From: Neolentinus lepideus HHB14362 ss-1
Lineage: Eukaryota > Basidiomycota > Agaricomycetes > Gloeophyllales > Gloeophyllaceae
Assembly (NCBI GenBank): GCA_001632425.1
Contig: KV425557.1
Location: 530,119 to 594,118 of the forward strand
DNA length: 64,000 bases
Direction of reading: 5' to 3'
Part shown: positions 13,932 to 29,557 of the stretch, one piece after another
Layout of the letters: the number at the start of each line of letters is the position of its first letter
How positions within the stretch are numbered: position 1 is the first letter of the stretch
Translations under genes and position numbers: made by a program
The notes under the pieces: model-generated
What the model was told of the DNA's origin: nothing
What the model saw: only the letters and a program-made list of their open reading frames with translations
The model's database searches: none

Positions 13932-16077
13932 TCACCACTTGTGATTACCAATCGGCTCATACTTGATCACTCTCTCCCTCGGAACCTCTTCAAACACCGT
14001 CACCGTCTCATTCAGTCCCTCCTTACTGATTGTTACCTCTGTCTTCAGCTTACTCACAGTCTCCTCACTCTTTGACTTCAGCGTCCTGATAAACGGCACA
14101 TAAAACATATTGAGAGGGCTCGTCGAGATCTCCAGAATCGGGTGCCCATGCGCCTGCTCAGGCGTGAACTCGATCGCAGCGAACTCGTGGCGGTCGCCAG
14201 ACAAGAATATCACGTTTGGCACGGTATGGAGCACGCTCAACAGGCCCGCCTTTTCGTACGTGAAGGCCGCCCAGGTGTCGATCTGGCCTTCGTACGTCCA
14301 GAGCGAGGTGAACGGCACAGAGGTCACGATGAACTTGAACGTCGCAGTCGAGTTAGCCTTCCCGAGCCAGTCGTACAGCGCTGCCACTTGCTTCTCGCCG
14401 AGCATCGTCCGGGTCTCGGCGTCCTCTGTATTGATATCTGACCGGTAACGGCGAGTGTCCATGACGAAGAACGCCGCGTCTCCATACCGGAAGTCGTAGT
14501 AGTTTTCCTGCGGAGCCGAGTCGTAGTTTGCGTCGCCCAAGTAGGTTTGATATGCCTTGGAGGCAGTGGCGAAGGGAGAGGCGGAATCGTTGCCTTTGCC
14601 AGCGTAGTTGTTGATGATCTCGTGGTCATCGTAAACATGGAGCAGCGCTGAAATCAACAACTGAGTATAGTAAATCTCACAATAGCACTTACAAACTCAC
14701 GTAATTTCTCGTACACCTTCCTGAAGCTTGGGCTGTTATACGTCCTTCGGTACAGCCGCCGGTAGGCCTCTTCGTCGTCGCCGAAGTAAACCGGCACGTC
14801 AGCATAGATGAAATCGCCCAGAAAAAGCATGAATTCCACCGGTGCGATTTCCGTCTCCGAAGGTGCAACTACGGATGTAGAGGGTGATGGTGAAAGCGAG
14901 GACGACACCGAGGACGAAGTTGACAAGATCTCGTTCGCAATGGCCTCCGGAATCGCTTCAGACGCCTCGGACACAATCTCTTTAGCTGTGTCAACAGCCT
15001 CAGATATCACCTCCTTCGCGGTTTCGACCGTCTCCGTCAAATTCAGATTCACTAGGGGCTTGCTCGGCCACAGCCACTCCGCGAGGAGGTCGTAGCCCTT
15101 GATTGTGCGGCCCTGAAGGGGCACGTACGGGAAGTTCGGCGTTGTGCATGACGTGAAGACGAAGCGGAAGTGAGAGCCGGATGCGAGGCGAGGGTCGGGG
15201 AAGGTGTGGAACCTGGTGGGGGTGGCCGGGTAGGGTATGCAGGGGGCGTCGCAGTATAAACGGTCTGGTGTTAATTCCAATGAGAATTCAAAGTAGAGGG
15301 ATAGGCAAAGGAGACGCACATTCATAAGTAGTACTAGGCGAGAGATTGCCCAACTTGACTGTCCTCGTCCAGTCGTCCTCCTGACTCAATTCCACCAGAG
15401 GCCCGTCCACCCACTTGTCCTCTCTATCGTTCTCTTTCACCTGCCGCCATTGCACCTGCAGCACACTCTCCGTAACGGTGTCATTCCCATCACCGGGGTA
15501 GGGGTATGGATAGCGAACGGTGAGTTTGGCAGCATCAGGGTAGACAGCGCCGACGCGGGTGAATGTCACGTCGGTAGCGGCGTCAAAGTACGGGGTCGCA
15601 GTAAAGTCGACAAAAGCAAGGAAGAGAAGGGTGTTGATGGCAAGGTTGGTGGCGCGAAGATGGGCGAGGGGAGTAGGGAGGGAGAAGAGGATGGTAGAGA
15701 GGGGACTCGGGGAAGGTGTCTTGGCCTGACCATTTCCGGCGTAAGATCGTTCATTACCACAGTATAGGTATGTATACTCACTGCCTGTTTTGCTAGTGTC
15801 AGGGCGGGCTCTCCGTTCTTTGGTTTCTCGCTTTCTTCTGCGATCTCAATTTTTGCAGCCCCTTCAAGCTGTGCTTCACTTGCTGCAGAAACATACGTGA
15901 AGACATATAGTATGTATAATATCGGCAACGTTGGGACTAGAGTAGTGTGCGGCAGCTAAGAATTATGAGTTTGCAATCAATCAATAGTTCATGAGCGCTC
16001 ACGACTCGCAGGTAGAGGTAGGCAACTGCCCTGAGTGCAGAGGACACCAGGGCATTCGAGTACTTTAGCACGCCCAT
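13932..16077 (-). CDS. PhoD-like metallophosphatase, membrane-anchored
   Basis: A PhoD-type alkaline phosphatase/phosphodiesterase family protein. The ATG at 16075-16077 gives an N-terminus with MGVLKYSNALVSSALRAVAY and a second hydrophobic segment LVPTLPILYILYVFTYVSAA, so it is probably membrane-anchored or secreted. An N-terminal Ig-like PhoD domain follows, then the catalytic domain with metal-binding motifs FLGDFIYADVP, HVYDDHEIINNY and FLSGDRHEFAAIEF. Between FTSCTTPNFPYVPLQG and FMLFLGDF sits an insert of about 50 residues, repetitive in TAKEVISEA and ending in a serine-rich tract. At least four short introns interrupt it. Stop at 13932-13934. The C-terminus is not hydrophobic. It shares a 180-bp promoter with MIC19. 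Substrate cannot be told. Confidence 0.87.
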
Positions 16078-16257
16078 AATGCTCGTCGTCGTCGTGTCGT
16101 GGAGAGAGCACCGGGACGAAATGGCAAGGCTTGCAATGCGCGCTACAGCCTGCAGACGTGATCTATAGGTATATAATTATCTATATTTATCTACCATGCC
16201 TAGTTATTATTTTGATTGTATTCGAGAAATTAAATAGGTTCTGCTCTCGAGTCCCGC
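16078..16257. promoter_or_regulatory. Short bidirectional promoter between PhoD and MIC19
   Basis: Only 180 bp separate the two divergent ATGs. An AT-rich core (tataattatctatattta) lies near 16172-16190. No specific factor site is recognised. Confidence 0.4.
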
Positions 16258-16941
16258 CATGGGTGCCGGTCAATCCAAGTCGGACGAGCATGTCTTCCAC
16301 CCAGAGACACCGATACAGGCCAGTGTCAGTATGTGTGTCTTGCTTTACATTACTTGACGCTTGCCCCAGTTCTCGAGCGACGTCGTGAACCACCTTTCGG
16401 ACACACTCGCATCCCCGGACACGCCCCCAGAACGTCAGTCAACACTCGACGCACACATCCGCTCCCGTATCCAAGACGAGCTCGCACACCTTCGCGAAGA
16501 GGAGGAACATGTGCGTGAAGAGATCGAGCGCGCTCTGGAGAAGGAGAACCTCGACCGCGAGCGGGGCATGGCCGGGGACGAGTCGGGGCAGGTGAAGACC
16601 TCGACTGCGTTGCTGGGTGATGTCGACGAGCTCCGCAAGCAAGTCGAGCGATTCCACTCTAAAAAGGATGAGGAGGCCTTCGTCGCTGCACGCACACGGG
16701 GGGAAGCGGTGGCTCAGTGTTTCAAGTGCGTTGTTGTGCTTCGTCTATTCCTGCATGGCATAGCTCCTCACGCAACTCAGAAACAACCCAACCACACCAC
16801 TAGATTGCTGGAAGCACGTCGGCGAGTTCAAGGCGTCCGTGGCTCATGTCGAGGAGGTAAGAATCTGTCTCGCACGTTACATATATACTACACTCGTACC
16901 TGAACTATACTCTACAGCGCTACATAGAATCACTACGGTAA
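16258..16941 (+). CDS. MIC19: MICOS complex subunit Mic19
   Basis: Mic19 is a peripheral inner-membrane subunit of MICOS, which shapes mitochondrial crista junctions. The start MGAGQSKSDEHVFHPETP carries an N-myristoylation consensus (Gly2, Ser6), as known for animal MIC19. Exon 2 has FSSDVVNHLSDTLAS and a long charged coiled coil (ELAHLREEEEHVREEIERA). Further exons give QCFKNNPTTPLDCWKHVGEF and VEERYIESLR, with stop at 16939-16941. The junctions at about 16727 and 16857 keep frame. The first intron's donor is uncertain by a few bases. Two C-terminal cysteines (CFK..LDCW) sit where relatives have the CHCH region, but a full twin CX9C is not present, as is usual in fungal Mic19. Length about 165-170 residues fits. 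Confidence 0.86.
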
Positions 16942-17157
16942 TAATACACACCCTGTGCTACTTTATACTCGTGACGCATTACAAGTCCGAACCCGAAGAG
17001 TCTCCAAGCTATCTCCAGCATTACATCGTCGAACATCCGTCTTGAATCGTATCGTAAGGGTCCGACCAGGCAGTGAGTCCGTCATCATCATATAATTATA
17101 AAAACATGAAGTCCGTCAAATCGTGTCCATGTCGTCATGACCGTCCGAGGGAAGCCT
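16942..17157. other. Convergent 3' flanks
   Basis: Space between the MIC19 stop and the stop of the orphan membrane-protein gene. No feature seen. Confidence 0.4.
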
Positions 17158-18352
17158 TCAACCCCTGGGTTGGGGTGTCTGTGGTGTGGAGGTGCGTTCT
17201 GGTGCTCGAGAAGCGGGGGGTGGTGCTGTCTTGATCGCCTTCCGCTCGGATGCTCGAGTCGCTGCAGGTAGGGTCGTCTTCGTCGCCGTCCGTTCAGGTG
17301 TCCGGTGAGCTACAGGTGGAGGTGTCTTCGTACCTGTTCGCTCTGGGGCTCCAGGCGTCACAGGCGGCGGCATCTTTGGTGTGGCAGTTTGCTCCGGTGC
17401 TGAGGGCACCTTTGGCGTAGCAACTTTGGATGGAATCTGCAAAGGCTGTACCGCGGGAAGTTGAACCTGCCCAGCGTCGTCCGGCTGGGAATACACAGAC
17501 CCAGAGCTCCTCGTCCAAGTCGACAGCCGCCGTGGGTCGAGCGCCGAGAAAAATCCGCGCGATCCCCGTTCAGAGCCCTGCACGTGCGGCTCCCCGCTCT
17601 GCGTCGAGTACACCGACTCGGAGCCGACTGTTTGCATTGACGCCTTGTGCTCTAGCCTCAGCCCGCCGCTCCCCCAGCGCACGGTCGGGATCCGCGAGGC
17701 GCTGCCGAACGGTACGACCCCAGCGCGGACCGGCTCCTTTTGCGCGGGCTGCTTCTCGTCGTGGCTGAGCGCGATGCCGGTGGGTGAGAAGGTTTCTTTG
17801 GTTGGGGTGGGTGCTCTGTCTTTTGCGAGAGGCGCAGTCTCGTCGCCGTTCTTGCTGCGCCTGATGGACCCTGCGAACTTGACCTTTCTGTCCGGCTTGG
17901 GCATCAGCGCGGACGGTAGGTAAGGATACCCCGACCCAGTGAAAGCGTTCCTTCGCGTATTTTCTTTGGTCTTGAGCATCTCCCGCTACAGAAACAATGA
18001 GCGCTCGGAAAACAGTCGAAATCGGCCAATCAACAGCTTACCGTCTCCTTCCACTTCTTTTCGTTTGCCCGCTTGATCGACTTGCCCCACCACGTCCAAC
18101 CGACGACCGCAATAACGGCAAGGAACACACCACCCACGACGCCGCCAACGATAGACGGCACGGGAATGTTCTGCGATGGCGACGGGCTCGACACCACCGC
18201 CGTGGGCGAGGGCCCGATATACGAGGTGACCGTGACCACTGAGATTGATTCTGCATTAGTCTATCAGCCAGAAAGCGTTAGTATATTGAAAATCAGTCCT
18301 GCTCACCGGGAGTGTCTGGCGATCGGGCGTTCAGCGTAAGGAGGACAGGCAT
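17158..18352 (-). CDS. Orphan single-pass membrane protein with repetitive Thr/Pro-rich tail
   Basis: Not a family I recognise. Three exons are read from the ATG at 18350-18352. The short N-terminus MPVLLTLNARSPDTP is followed by a Ser/Thr/Pro-rich segment (SYIGPSPTAVVSSPSPSQ), one membrane helix (IVGGVVGGVFLAVIAVVGW) with a basic stop-transfer KSIKRANEKKWKET, and a cytosolic tail of about 270 residues. The tail holds a basic patch and ends in about five imperfect 16-residue repeats of the type APERTGTKTPPPVAHR. Topology resembles fungal wall-sensor-like type I proteins, but no WSC or other sensor domain is present. The N-terminus is too short for a clear signal peptide. Function unknown. Confidence 0.68.
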
Positions 18353-18703
18353 GACGGTCAACGACAATGAGTCATTGCGGCGTTACGGAGTTACATATAC
18401 AATGAACGCTGCCTCGTGTTGAACACAAGAATACTCGCGGACTAGACCATGCATCTTATTCCTGGAAGTCTGACCAGTGGGATCCTTTCGTCACCTGATT
18501 CGCAGCTAGGCAGTGTGCCGTGTACACGCTCATGGGAGTTTACTTCCGATTTGTCCACCATCAAACTCAAGGTAGCCTATCCTTAACCACTTTAAGCTTA
18601 TGTCAAAAATGGCGATGATATGACATACGAAGCGATAACATACAAAGGACTACAGTACCAGTTCCAGGCCAGGGTCAGGGTGAAGAGGAGACGGAAATAA
18701 TCA
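18353..18703. other. Intergenic, nothing recognised
   Basis: Upstream region of the orphan membrane-protein gene and downstream of CEF1. No coding signal seen. Confidence 0.45.
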
Positions 18704-21695
<2,992 letters not shown>

Positions 21696-22856
21696 TCTGC
21701 TGCAAGGCAATGTCACAGTTGAGGGCAGAGAACGTAGATGACTAAGCAAGGGGGCCGTCTACGCCACAGTTGGATCACGTGGATGGTCTGCGGTCAGTCC
21801 CGATGGTCCTCCATGGACATACCATATTGGGACGCTGTGGCGGGTAAATAGCTTCCGCGTTCCCCAGGCCAAAACGTCGGAGAGATTCCCTCCCTGTCTG
21901 ATTAGCTCTGGTATTATTGTAGCTATGATATACCGTCGAAAACATCATCCCCCCGAAAGGACCGATCTCTGCGGCCGCGTTCGGAATGACGTGATTACAG
22001 ACATTGAGTGTCCCCTAGGACACGAATCGACCAGTTAAACAGGGATGGCAGAGATAGACGCCTTGAATATCTGATAGGGTGTTCATCGGCAGGTTCGGCA
22101 GAGACGATCGTGGATACGGGGGCGTTAGTGGGGTATGATGGGAAATAAGAATGCCGAGAAGAGATTGCAACAATGAAAGATGGGGAAAGTTGAACGCCGG
22201 ACTATGGACACCTGTGTACCGATATGGATTGAGGCCAACGAGGTCTAGCTATTTGAAGACCGCAGTGAAAGGCCGTGCACAGCGGCCAGTCCACGGTGTC
22301 CTGGACAGGCGGTGCAGCGTACCTCGCTAGGCCTCGTTTCTAGACATTGCCAATTGCCAGTGACACGGCTGTATATACTCTTCAGGACCGCGGTTCCCAT
22401 CGAGCGGAAATAGCTTGTAATTATTATTTTAGGAACCTGGCTGGGCTCCCATCGGGGGGTAATATTAATATTTGATTACACAGTAATTACACAGCAATAC
22501 CAACTGAAACGGACGAATCGCAGGGCGGCCGGCGAAGCGCAGGTGGCCCGGGTCTCACCATCGGGTTGGTTGCCGGATTGCCGGATCCGGATATAGCTTA
22601 GGACCCCGGACTTTCGGTGAACGCCGGTGTCATGTAGCTTGTAACACCGGCTCCTTCGCTTTCTTCTGCCCTCCAACGTCCGCTCGCAACCCTCCCTTCG
22701 TCGTCGTCTCTCTCGTCTCCGGCGCTCTCCAGAGCTCTGTGCTCGCTGTTCTCGACGTCGTCCAGCTTCCCCCTCGGTCCCGTTTCCCATTGTCGTGCGC
22801 GATCGTCGGCGCCGCCGGCTGTCTAATATTTGCCGATTTCCTTCTTGATTACCGCC
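21696..22856. promoter_or_regulatory. Divergent promoter region CEF1 / Zn2Cys6 factor
   Basis: About 1.16 kb between two divergent starts. The right part (about 22650-22810) is pyrimidine-rich with CT runs, a common 5' leader composition of highly regulated fungal genes. No conserved gene seen; specific operator sites could not be identified. Confidence 0.35.
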
Positions 22857-25800
22857 ATGGAGCCCTCAATGTCGAACCAATCTGAGGGGTCCCAGGTCGA
22901 CGACTCACAGAATCTTGCGTGCGCACGTAGTCTCTACCGAATGGATTTTTGCTTAGCCTATCCTCCAGGTCCAAACCCCCTGTCGTGCGCGGCGCGAGGG
23001 CGTGTACAACATGTCGGGCGGCCAAGGTGAGCACGCTCCTGTGTCAGGCGCTGTAGGTATTCTGATCGCCTCTTCCAGATGAAATGTGTCGGTTCCGAGG
23101 ACGGTACCAAGCCATGTCAGCGTTGTAAACGTGCTGGGGTAGAGTGCGTATCCTCTTACATGTAACAAGTACAAGGGCCGACCTCCATTGTCAGTTGTGT
23201 CTTTGAAAAGCACCGCCGAGGCCGTAAGCCTGGCTCAAAGTACGTCGTCTTTCATGCAGTATACATGCCACCGTCTTCTTATATATTGCTCTGAAGGCTA
23301 TCCGAGGCTTCCAAGATGCTTCGTCGGCTGGAGAAGGGTCTTAACAGTGCCAAGTTAAAAAGTCAAGCTAACGAGATGGCCATGGGTTCTCCTTACGCAG
23401 CGGGAGATTCACGCGGTAGTTTATCCGACCCGTCCCAGTTTCCCAGCATGTTACGACCCGGCGATCAGTTTGGTTCCCCCTCGTCTCAATATCCAGGGTC
23501 CAATCAGCTCCCTCCTCTTCAGCTACCACCTTTGCAGGGCGATAACCGAGGACCCAGGTCGTCCATCGAAGCTGACGACGAGGACGCAGACCGTAACGAC
23601 GACACCATGTTCCCGGCGAAGCTCATTCGAAAGGAGAACCAGCGCAACTCGTACTTCCAGACCGTGCTGCATGAGACGCCGTCCACCTCTGCGTCTGCTT
23701 CGGGATATTCTGAGCGCTCTGTGACTTATTCTCCCGCTGTGCCACCCCAGCCGACAGCGTCGTCACCTGCTGGACTCGCTGATCCTATTGTCGCGGGCAT
23801 CATCAACGAAGATGATGCCAAGCTGTTGTTTGACTTGCTCTTTTTACGCCTGAACCCCTTCGTCAATTTGTTCGATCCGGCGCTTCACTCGGTCAACTAC
23901 GTTCGATCTAGGTGCCCATTCCTCTTCACGGTGCTCATCATGGCTGGATGCAAGTTTTTCAAGGCTGAGCTGTATAAACCATGCCAGAAGTTGACGCACG
24001 AGTGGGCTGTACGGGTATTTGCCGAAGGGTGGAAGAGCGTGGAGGTTGTGCAAGCCTTTGCGTGTTTGACGTACTGGAAGGAGCCCGATGACAATGTAAG
24101 TGGCATGTCTGTCTGCGTCGCATTGATTCCAAGTGACACCTCGCAGCGGACATGGATGTATATAGGTTATGTAAGTGTATCTTAGTTTTTGACGGGTAGA
24201 ATTGGCGCTGATATGACTATCCAGGCTTGCCGGATGGCTGTTGATCTGGGGTTGAACCGCTGGGTGCCTCAGCCTCCAGAGAACGAGACCGAATTCCAAC
24301 GCCAGGAGCGTCGCAACAGGGAGCGCACTTATCTCGTTCTGTTCGTCCATGATCGCAGCCTCAGTATGCAGACGGGCAAGCAATGGATGCTTCCCGAGGT
24401 AACGTTCCGCCCATGAAGGACATTATCACATACTCACCCCTGGCAGTGCGATCTCGTGCGTCATGTAAACACTTGGCATGAAGAGGGCGGCGAGCCTATC
24501 CGGCCCGAGGACGTCATTGTGGCAGCCTTCGTGCAACTGCGGCGGATCGCTGTGAGTAACCGTTTTCCTACCGCGGTGTTTACTCATCTCCGGTCCAGGC
24601 GGAAACGACCGACGTCTTCTATACACACAAGGGCGTTCTCGGCGCCCAACACAATGACGTTAATTACGAGGTGCTACTGCACAATTGTAATGGCAAATTG
24701 ACGCAGTGGATGGACACCTGGGAGCACGAGATGCGTCGAGGTGAGACTTGGGCTGATCTCGTCACGATGGTCAAGGTTTGATTCTAGTTGACTGCAGCCG
24801 GAGGCGAAAAGTTCCACTTCTCTTTCCTCGGTTTCTTCCGCCTACATGTCCGGCTTTTCCTCAACAGCTTCGGTATCCAAGCCTCTATGTCGCCGGTATG
24901 TCGTTGTCATAATAACGTTTCGCCGAACTGACTTGACGTGTCCCGTTGGTCATTAAGACTAGCCGCGCGAGCCCGAGTTTGCAGGCCTTGTCCGCTTGCT
25001 ATACGAGCGCTTTGGACACATTGACCATCGTAACAAGGGACTTCGCCTCGATGAGCATGCTTGTACGTTGTCCTTGTTCTTACACTCAACAGCAGGTGCC
25101 TGATGGTGAATCCGTAGCGTTATGGCCAAGAGTCGGTCACGATCATGACGGCCTATTCAGCTGTCTTCCTATTGAAGGTAGAGTATTTTATAATCTTGAC
25201 ATCGGTATCATCCAAACCATTTACAGCTGCTTCGGTCCTCGAACACGTTGGCCGAGCTTCATGAAGGTGCAACAAACGACATTTACGCACTGATCTCGAG
25301 CACGGCCGATGCTTACCAAGAAGCCTCCACTCTTTCACCGGCCTCGACCTCCGCTGCCTATCATGCCCGATTTCTGCGCAGCCTCGTTGCAAATGACATC
25401 TTCAAGGCCCGGCACAGCGAAAAGAGCAAACAGGACATGGCGATCGATCCCCGACTGCAAGGTAATTTGCCGTACGATCTGCCGTCTGCCCATCGGCTCA
25501 TTCAGTTAATTTGACTATAGGCGGATCTTCAGCAAGACCCCATGTATCCCCAAGCGCTCCCCCTCAATCTATGTATCCTCAAGCTATGGTGGCTCAACAC
25601 ACTTTTCATTTCCCCGCGTCGCCGAACCTTCCCGCGCACCCTCTAGCACCTGGCGATTCCGGTGGACATCACCTTAGCGCAAGCGCTAGCTCCTCTAAAG
25701 GTCCTATGGTCAACGGCTATACTTCTTATGGCAATGGGTACAGTCCTCAACCGCCCGGTGAACTCGATGTTCACTATTGGCGAAACATGTTCACCGACTT

Positions 25801-25975
25801 GGGCTTCGGCGAGACCGTCGAATCGACGCCTTATCGTGCTGGGCCTTCGGGCCCCTATAGCTCCGCCGATTCGGTGAGGTCTACTCAGATGCCGTCTCGT
25901 GACATGCAGCACCGCAGCCCTGCGCAACTCCACTCCTACCACTACATGTCTTCTGCTCCTGGATTTGGACATTGA
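22857..25975 (+). CDS. Zn(2)Cys(6) fungal transcription factor
   Basis: A nuclear regulator of the binuclear zinc cluster class. The ATG at 22857 opens MEPSMSNQSEGSQVDD. Exons joined across short introns give the cluster: ACTTCRAAKMKCVG, KPCQRCKRAGVEC, then the basic linker HRRGRKPGSK and a helix KMLRRLEKGLNS. The six cysteines are all present, near residues 30-65. A Ser/Pro-rich linker leads to the fungal-specific factor domain (FVNLFDPALHSVNYVRSRCP, FLFTVLIMAGCKFFKAEL, ACRMAVDLGLNRWVP, RNRERTYLVLFVHDRSLSM). The C-terminal 150 residues are low-complexity with a conserved-looking VHYWRNMFTDLGFGE near the end. The layout resembles basidiomycete PriB-like factors; target genes cannot be inferred. 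At least nine introns, all short. Stop at 25973-25975. Confidence 0.9.
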
Positions 25976-26311
25976 TTGTATCACATATCATCATCGGTCT
26001 CCGCAATAGTGTGTAATAATCGCTCTTCGTCTAGCTAGTTCTCCCTTGTTTCTCCTCCCTGTTTTGCATCTCCCAGCTGTGTCACCTCTAAAGAAGGCAT
26101 ACTTTACTATATCTTATCACCTAGTCTCCGCGTTGTCGAGCGCATTGGAAGCTGCTCATGTCTCCTGTCTAAATATACAATCTTGATCTTATGCTTTTCA
26201 TGTCCTGCATCTATTGTATTCTGTTCATAGTACAATATAACAGTGGTAACTTTTTCAGAGCACCATGCCTTGTGAGCGTGTGCAACGTTACTTTCCATGA
26301 ATATGACATCT
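25976..26311. other. Convergent 3' flanks
   Basis: Between the stops of the transcription factor and the beta-glucosidase. T/A-rich, probably holding both polyadenylation regions. No gene seen. Confidence 0.45.
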
Positions 26312-29300
26312 TCACAGCCCAGTCCATTCAAAAGACTCCTCGAGGATGAACGAGCACTGCAACGGTAAATTGTCGCTGCTAGGGCCTACGTAGAGCGCAT
26401 ATTCACCAGCTGATGCTCGCCAGCAATGATTTGGGGTATCCCAGAAGGAGACGGCATATTTATCCAAGGTCAGCTTGATGGTCTTTGATTCGCCGGGAGC
26501 AAGATCCTTCGCCTTTGCAAAGGCTCTTAGTTGCCTCTTCGGTGTCGTGACGCCCACATCCGGTAGGCCGACATAGACCTGTACAACCTCCGAGCCTACC
26601 CGCAAACCGACGTTTCTTACCGTCACTGTGACGTCTAGACCGAAAGGCTTCGCGGAGGTTTTCGTGAGGGACGGACCCGAGAGTGTAAATCGCGTGTATG
26701 ATAACCCGAAACTATACCAGAAGTTAGTAATGAGCGTTCAGGCTAGCACCGGAAGGCTGGAACGCACCCGAAAGGGAAGAGCGGCTTGACGCCTTTCGCG
26801 TCAAAGTACTTGTAGCCCACGAACAGGTCTTCGCGATAATGGATCCGGCCATCCTCACTGAACAAATTCGGGTACGCCGGGATGTCCTCGTAGCGCGAGG
26901 GTAGCGTCACCGTCAGACGCCCCGACGGATTGACGTTACCATACAATACGTCTGCGAGCGCATTCCCGACTTCGTTGCCGGAGTACCAAGTCTGTACCAA
27001 CCCGCTCACAGCACTAATCCAGGGCATTGCGACAGCGGACCCCTACAGAGAACACATACATGAGACTTCGCATACGGCGTTAGAGAAGGCAAGAGGAGAA
27101 CTTACCGCTTGTACGCAGACGATCGTATTGCTATTCGCCTCAGCAACCTTGGCTATCAGCTTGTCCTGCAGCCCGGGCAAGTGTAGCGTCGGTCTGTCGA
27201 AGCCTTCACTCTCCCACTCTGGTGTCAGGCCCACTACTACCACGACTGCGTCGCACTGCGTTGCTAACTTGACGGCGTCGTCGATGGCTTGATCAGGGTC
27301 GATTTTCTCTGCGCCGCCAAGCCGCTACCGTAGGGATATGCTGTTAGCTGATTGATAGTAAATGAGAGGATTGGTGATGCGCACCACTCCGCGCATTAGC
27401 GCGGGCTGCGAGTCCGCCTTCTCGTCGTCTGCGCCGGTAGCGGGAGGGAACGTATTCGTGTATTCGAGGGATACGGCTCTTGATTTGTTCGCTCCGAACC
27501 TGAGGGTAGCTTTCTCCTCGACCGTCCCCTGCCTGGTATACAATTCAGGAAAAAGATATACTTTATCAATGGGAGATGATACTAACCCGTAGAAGAACTC
27601 CCCCTTTGTCTGTTTCGTCCAGTTATCGATAGCCAATTCTCCATCGACCCAGAGCTTCGCCCGGCCTGCACGGAGTACACTGTTATATAGCAGAAAGTCT
27701 AGACCCGTCACACTCACCCGCGACAGCCAATCCTAGCTCGTACTCTGCCGTCTTCTCAAATGTAAGATTGCCCTCGACCTTGATCGTCCACGTCGGTGTC
27801 AAGTCCTTAGGCAAGAAATCGTTCAACCTTATACGTGTGTCTTGCAATACAAAGCTTGCGAGTGGCTCCTTCACTGGCTCCCCACTCTCATCGTGCTGAT
27901 AAAACGTACACAGCCAACCCGCCTGCCCCTCTTTAGTCGTAAGGTTGTTCTCCAACGTGGGAAGGTACCTGTGGGCTTTGTGCCACCCATTCAATCAACA
28001 ACTGTGCACGCTTGTAAATTCGGGTACCTACCATAGCACCCAACGCTGTACTTGAGTTCGATGCCTTCAGGTGCATTGTCTATCAAGCCTTGGTATGGCG
28101 TGACAACGTATGTCGGCTTGAGCGCTGCGCTACCCCCGCCGGATATCACTCTTCCCTTCACGTTCGGTCCTATAATCGCGACCTTCCTCGCTTTTTCTTT
28201 TCTCAGTGGCAGCACCTCGCCTTCATTCTTCAACAGCACTATTCCTTCCGCTGCGAGCTTTCTACAGAAGTTCCTGGCTTCAGGTGAATCCCGGGAACGT
28301 TCGACGCCGTCGCCGTACACAACATCAGGGTTGATCTTTGCCACCTTCTGAACAAAACTCAGGAGAGTTGAAACGCGCGTGTTGAGCGTTTTGAAGGAGG
28401 TTTTCTGTGCGGTCAGAGAGTGGTTCACCAGTAGGGGCGTGCGCCACCGTGACGGGCCCGGCATCTCGAGGTCAAGGCCGGCATTGAGGGCTTCGGCAAC
28501 GCTGTACGTGCCGTACCTGAAGGTGAAATACATAGCTAATGAGACAGAGATGTAGTTACTTCCTCGGGACCGCACCAGTCGCTCATTACGAGTCCGTCAA
28601 AACCCCACTCCTTGCGTAGGATGTCCTGAAGGAGCCGCGGGTTCTCAGAACAGTGGACATTATCGATCCGTCCGTACCTATCAGCGTCAGTTTAGTGGCG
28701 GCCCGAAGTGGAGTGAGAGAGCGGGACTTACGAGGTCATGAATGCCCAGGGTTTGGCGTCGCGCTGGGCGAGCATGAATCTGTCATATGAATATAATTAG
28801 ACTTGATGCGGGAACGAGGGGTAAGTGGCTGGATTCACGGGTAGAGGTAGATCTCGCGGAGGGCGCGCTCGGAGAGGACCGAGTCGGCAGCAGTACGCTC
28901 GTGCTCTTGGTCATTGGCAACAAAGTGCTTGATTGTGGCGGCGACGCCGTTCTCCTGTAAGCCGTTCACGTACGCTGCAGCAATCGTGCCTATGTCTGGG
29001 TCTCAGCACTATTTCAAATAGGGGGGAGTACATATATCCTTACCGGAGAGGTGGGGATCCTCGGAGAAGGACTCGAAGGCGCGCCCGCCAAGTGGGTTAC
29101 GCTGGATGTTGCAGGTCGGTGCGAGAAGAATGACGGAAGATTTGATTTTGGTTTCGGCAGCGAGGAAGGCGCCAACCTGGTGGATGAGCTCCGGGTCGAA
29201 GGTGGCTGCAAGGGACGTCGCGCACTGCGGCATTCCGTCAGAGTTCACATAAGGTTTAGGGTGTCCTCTGGCTTACGGGAAGACATTGAGCGGGTGTGGA

Positions 29301-29557
29301 TTGGAAATGTGAGGAACCTCGAACACCCTGTAAGTGGGGCGTGTATTGAGATCTCAAGTTAATGGACGGAACTTGGGGTCAGGGCATACGTTGGGTCCAT
29401 CACTCATCCGTACGGCAGGTATTTCAAGCCGCTCGATTGCATGAGTGTTCCACCAATCCGGGGCACCCAACAGCTGGATCTTCTCCTCCGTCCTCAACTT
29501 CTTGACGAGGGCCGGGACAGAGGCTTCCAAGAACGAACGGGATTTGGGCTGGGACAT
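26312..29557 (-). CDS. Glycoside hydrolase family 3 beta-glucosidase with PA14 domain
   Basis: Hydrolyses terminal beta-glucosides such as cellobiose. The ATG at 29555-29557 gives [20 protein letters not shown] with no signal peptide, so the enzyme is probably intracellular. Domain order: GH3 N-terminal barrel ([50 protein letters not shown]) with the nucleophile Asp in GLVMSDW; GH3 C-terminal domain ([24 protein letters not shown]); an inserted PA14 domain ([15 protein letters not shown] to the [16 protein letters not shown] segment); then [28 protein letters not shown] and FPFGFGLSYT; and a fibronectin-III-like C-terminus ([12 protein letters not shown]). The PA14 insertion is typical of the intracellular fungal group. 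About ten short introns. It ends EWTGL at 26312. Confidence 0.93.
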
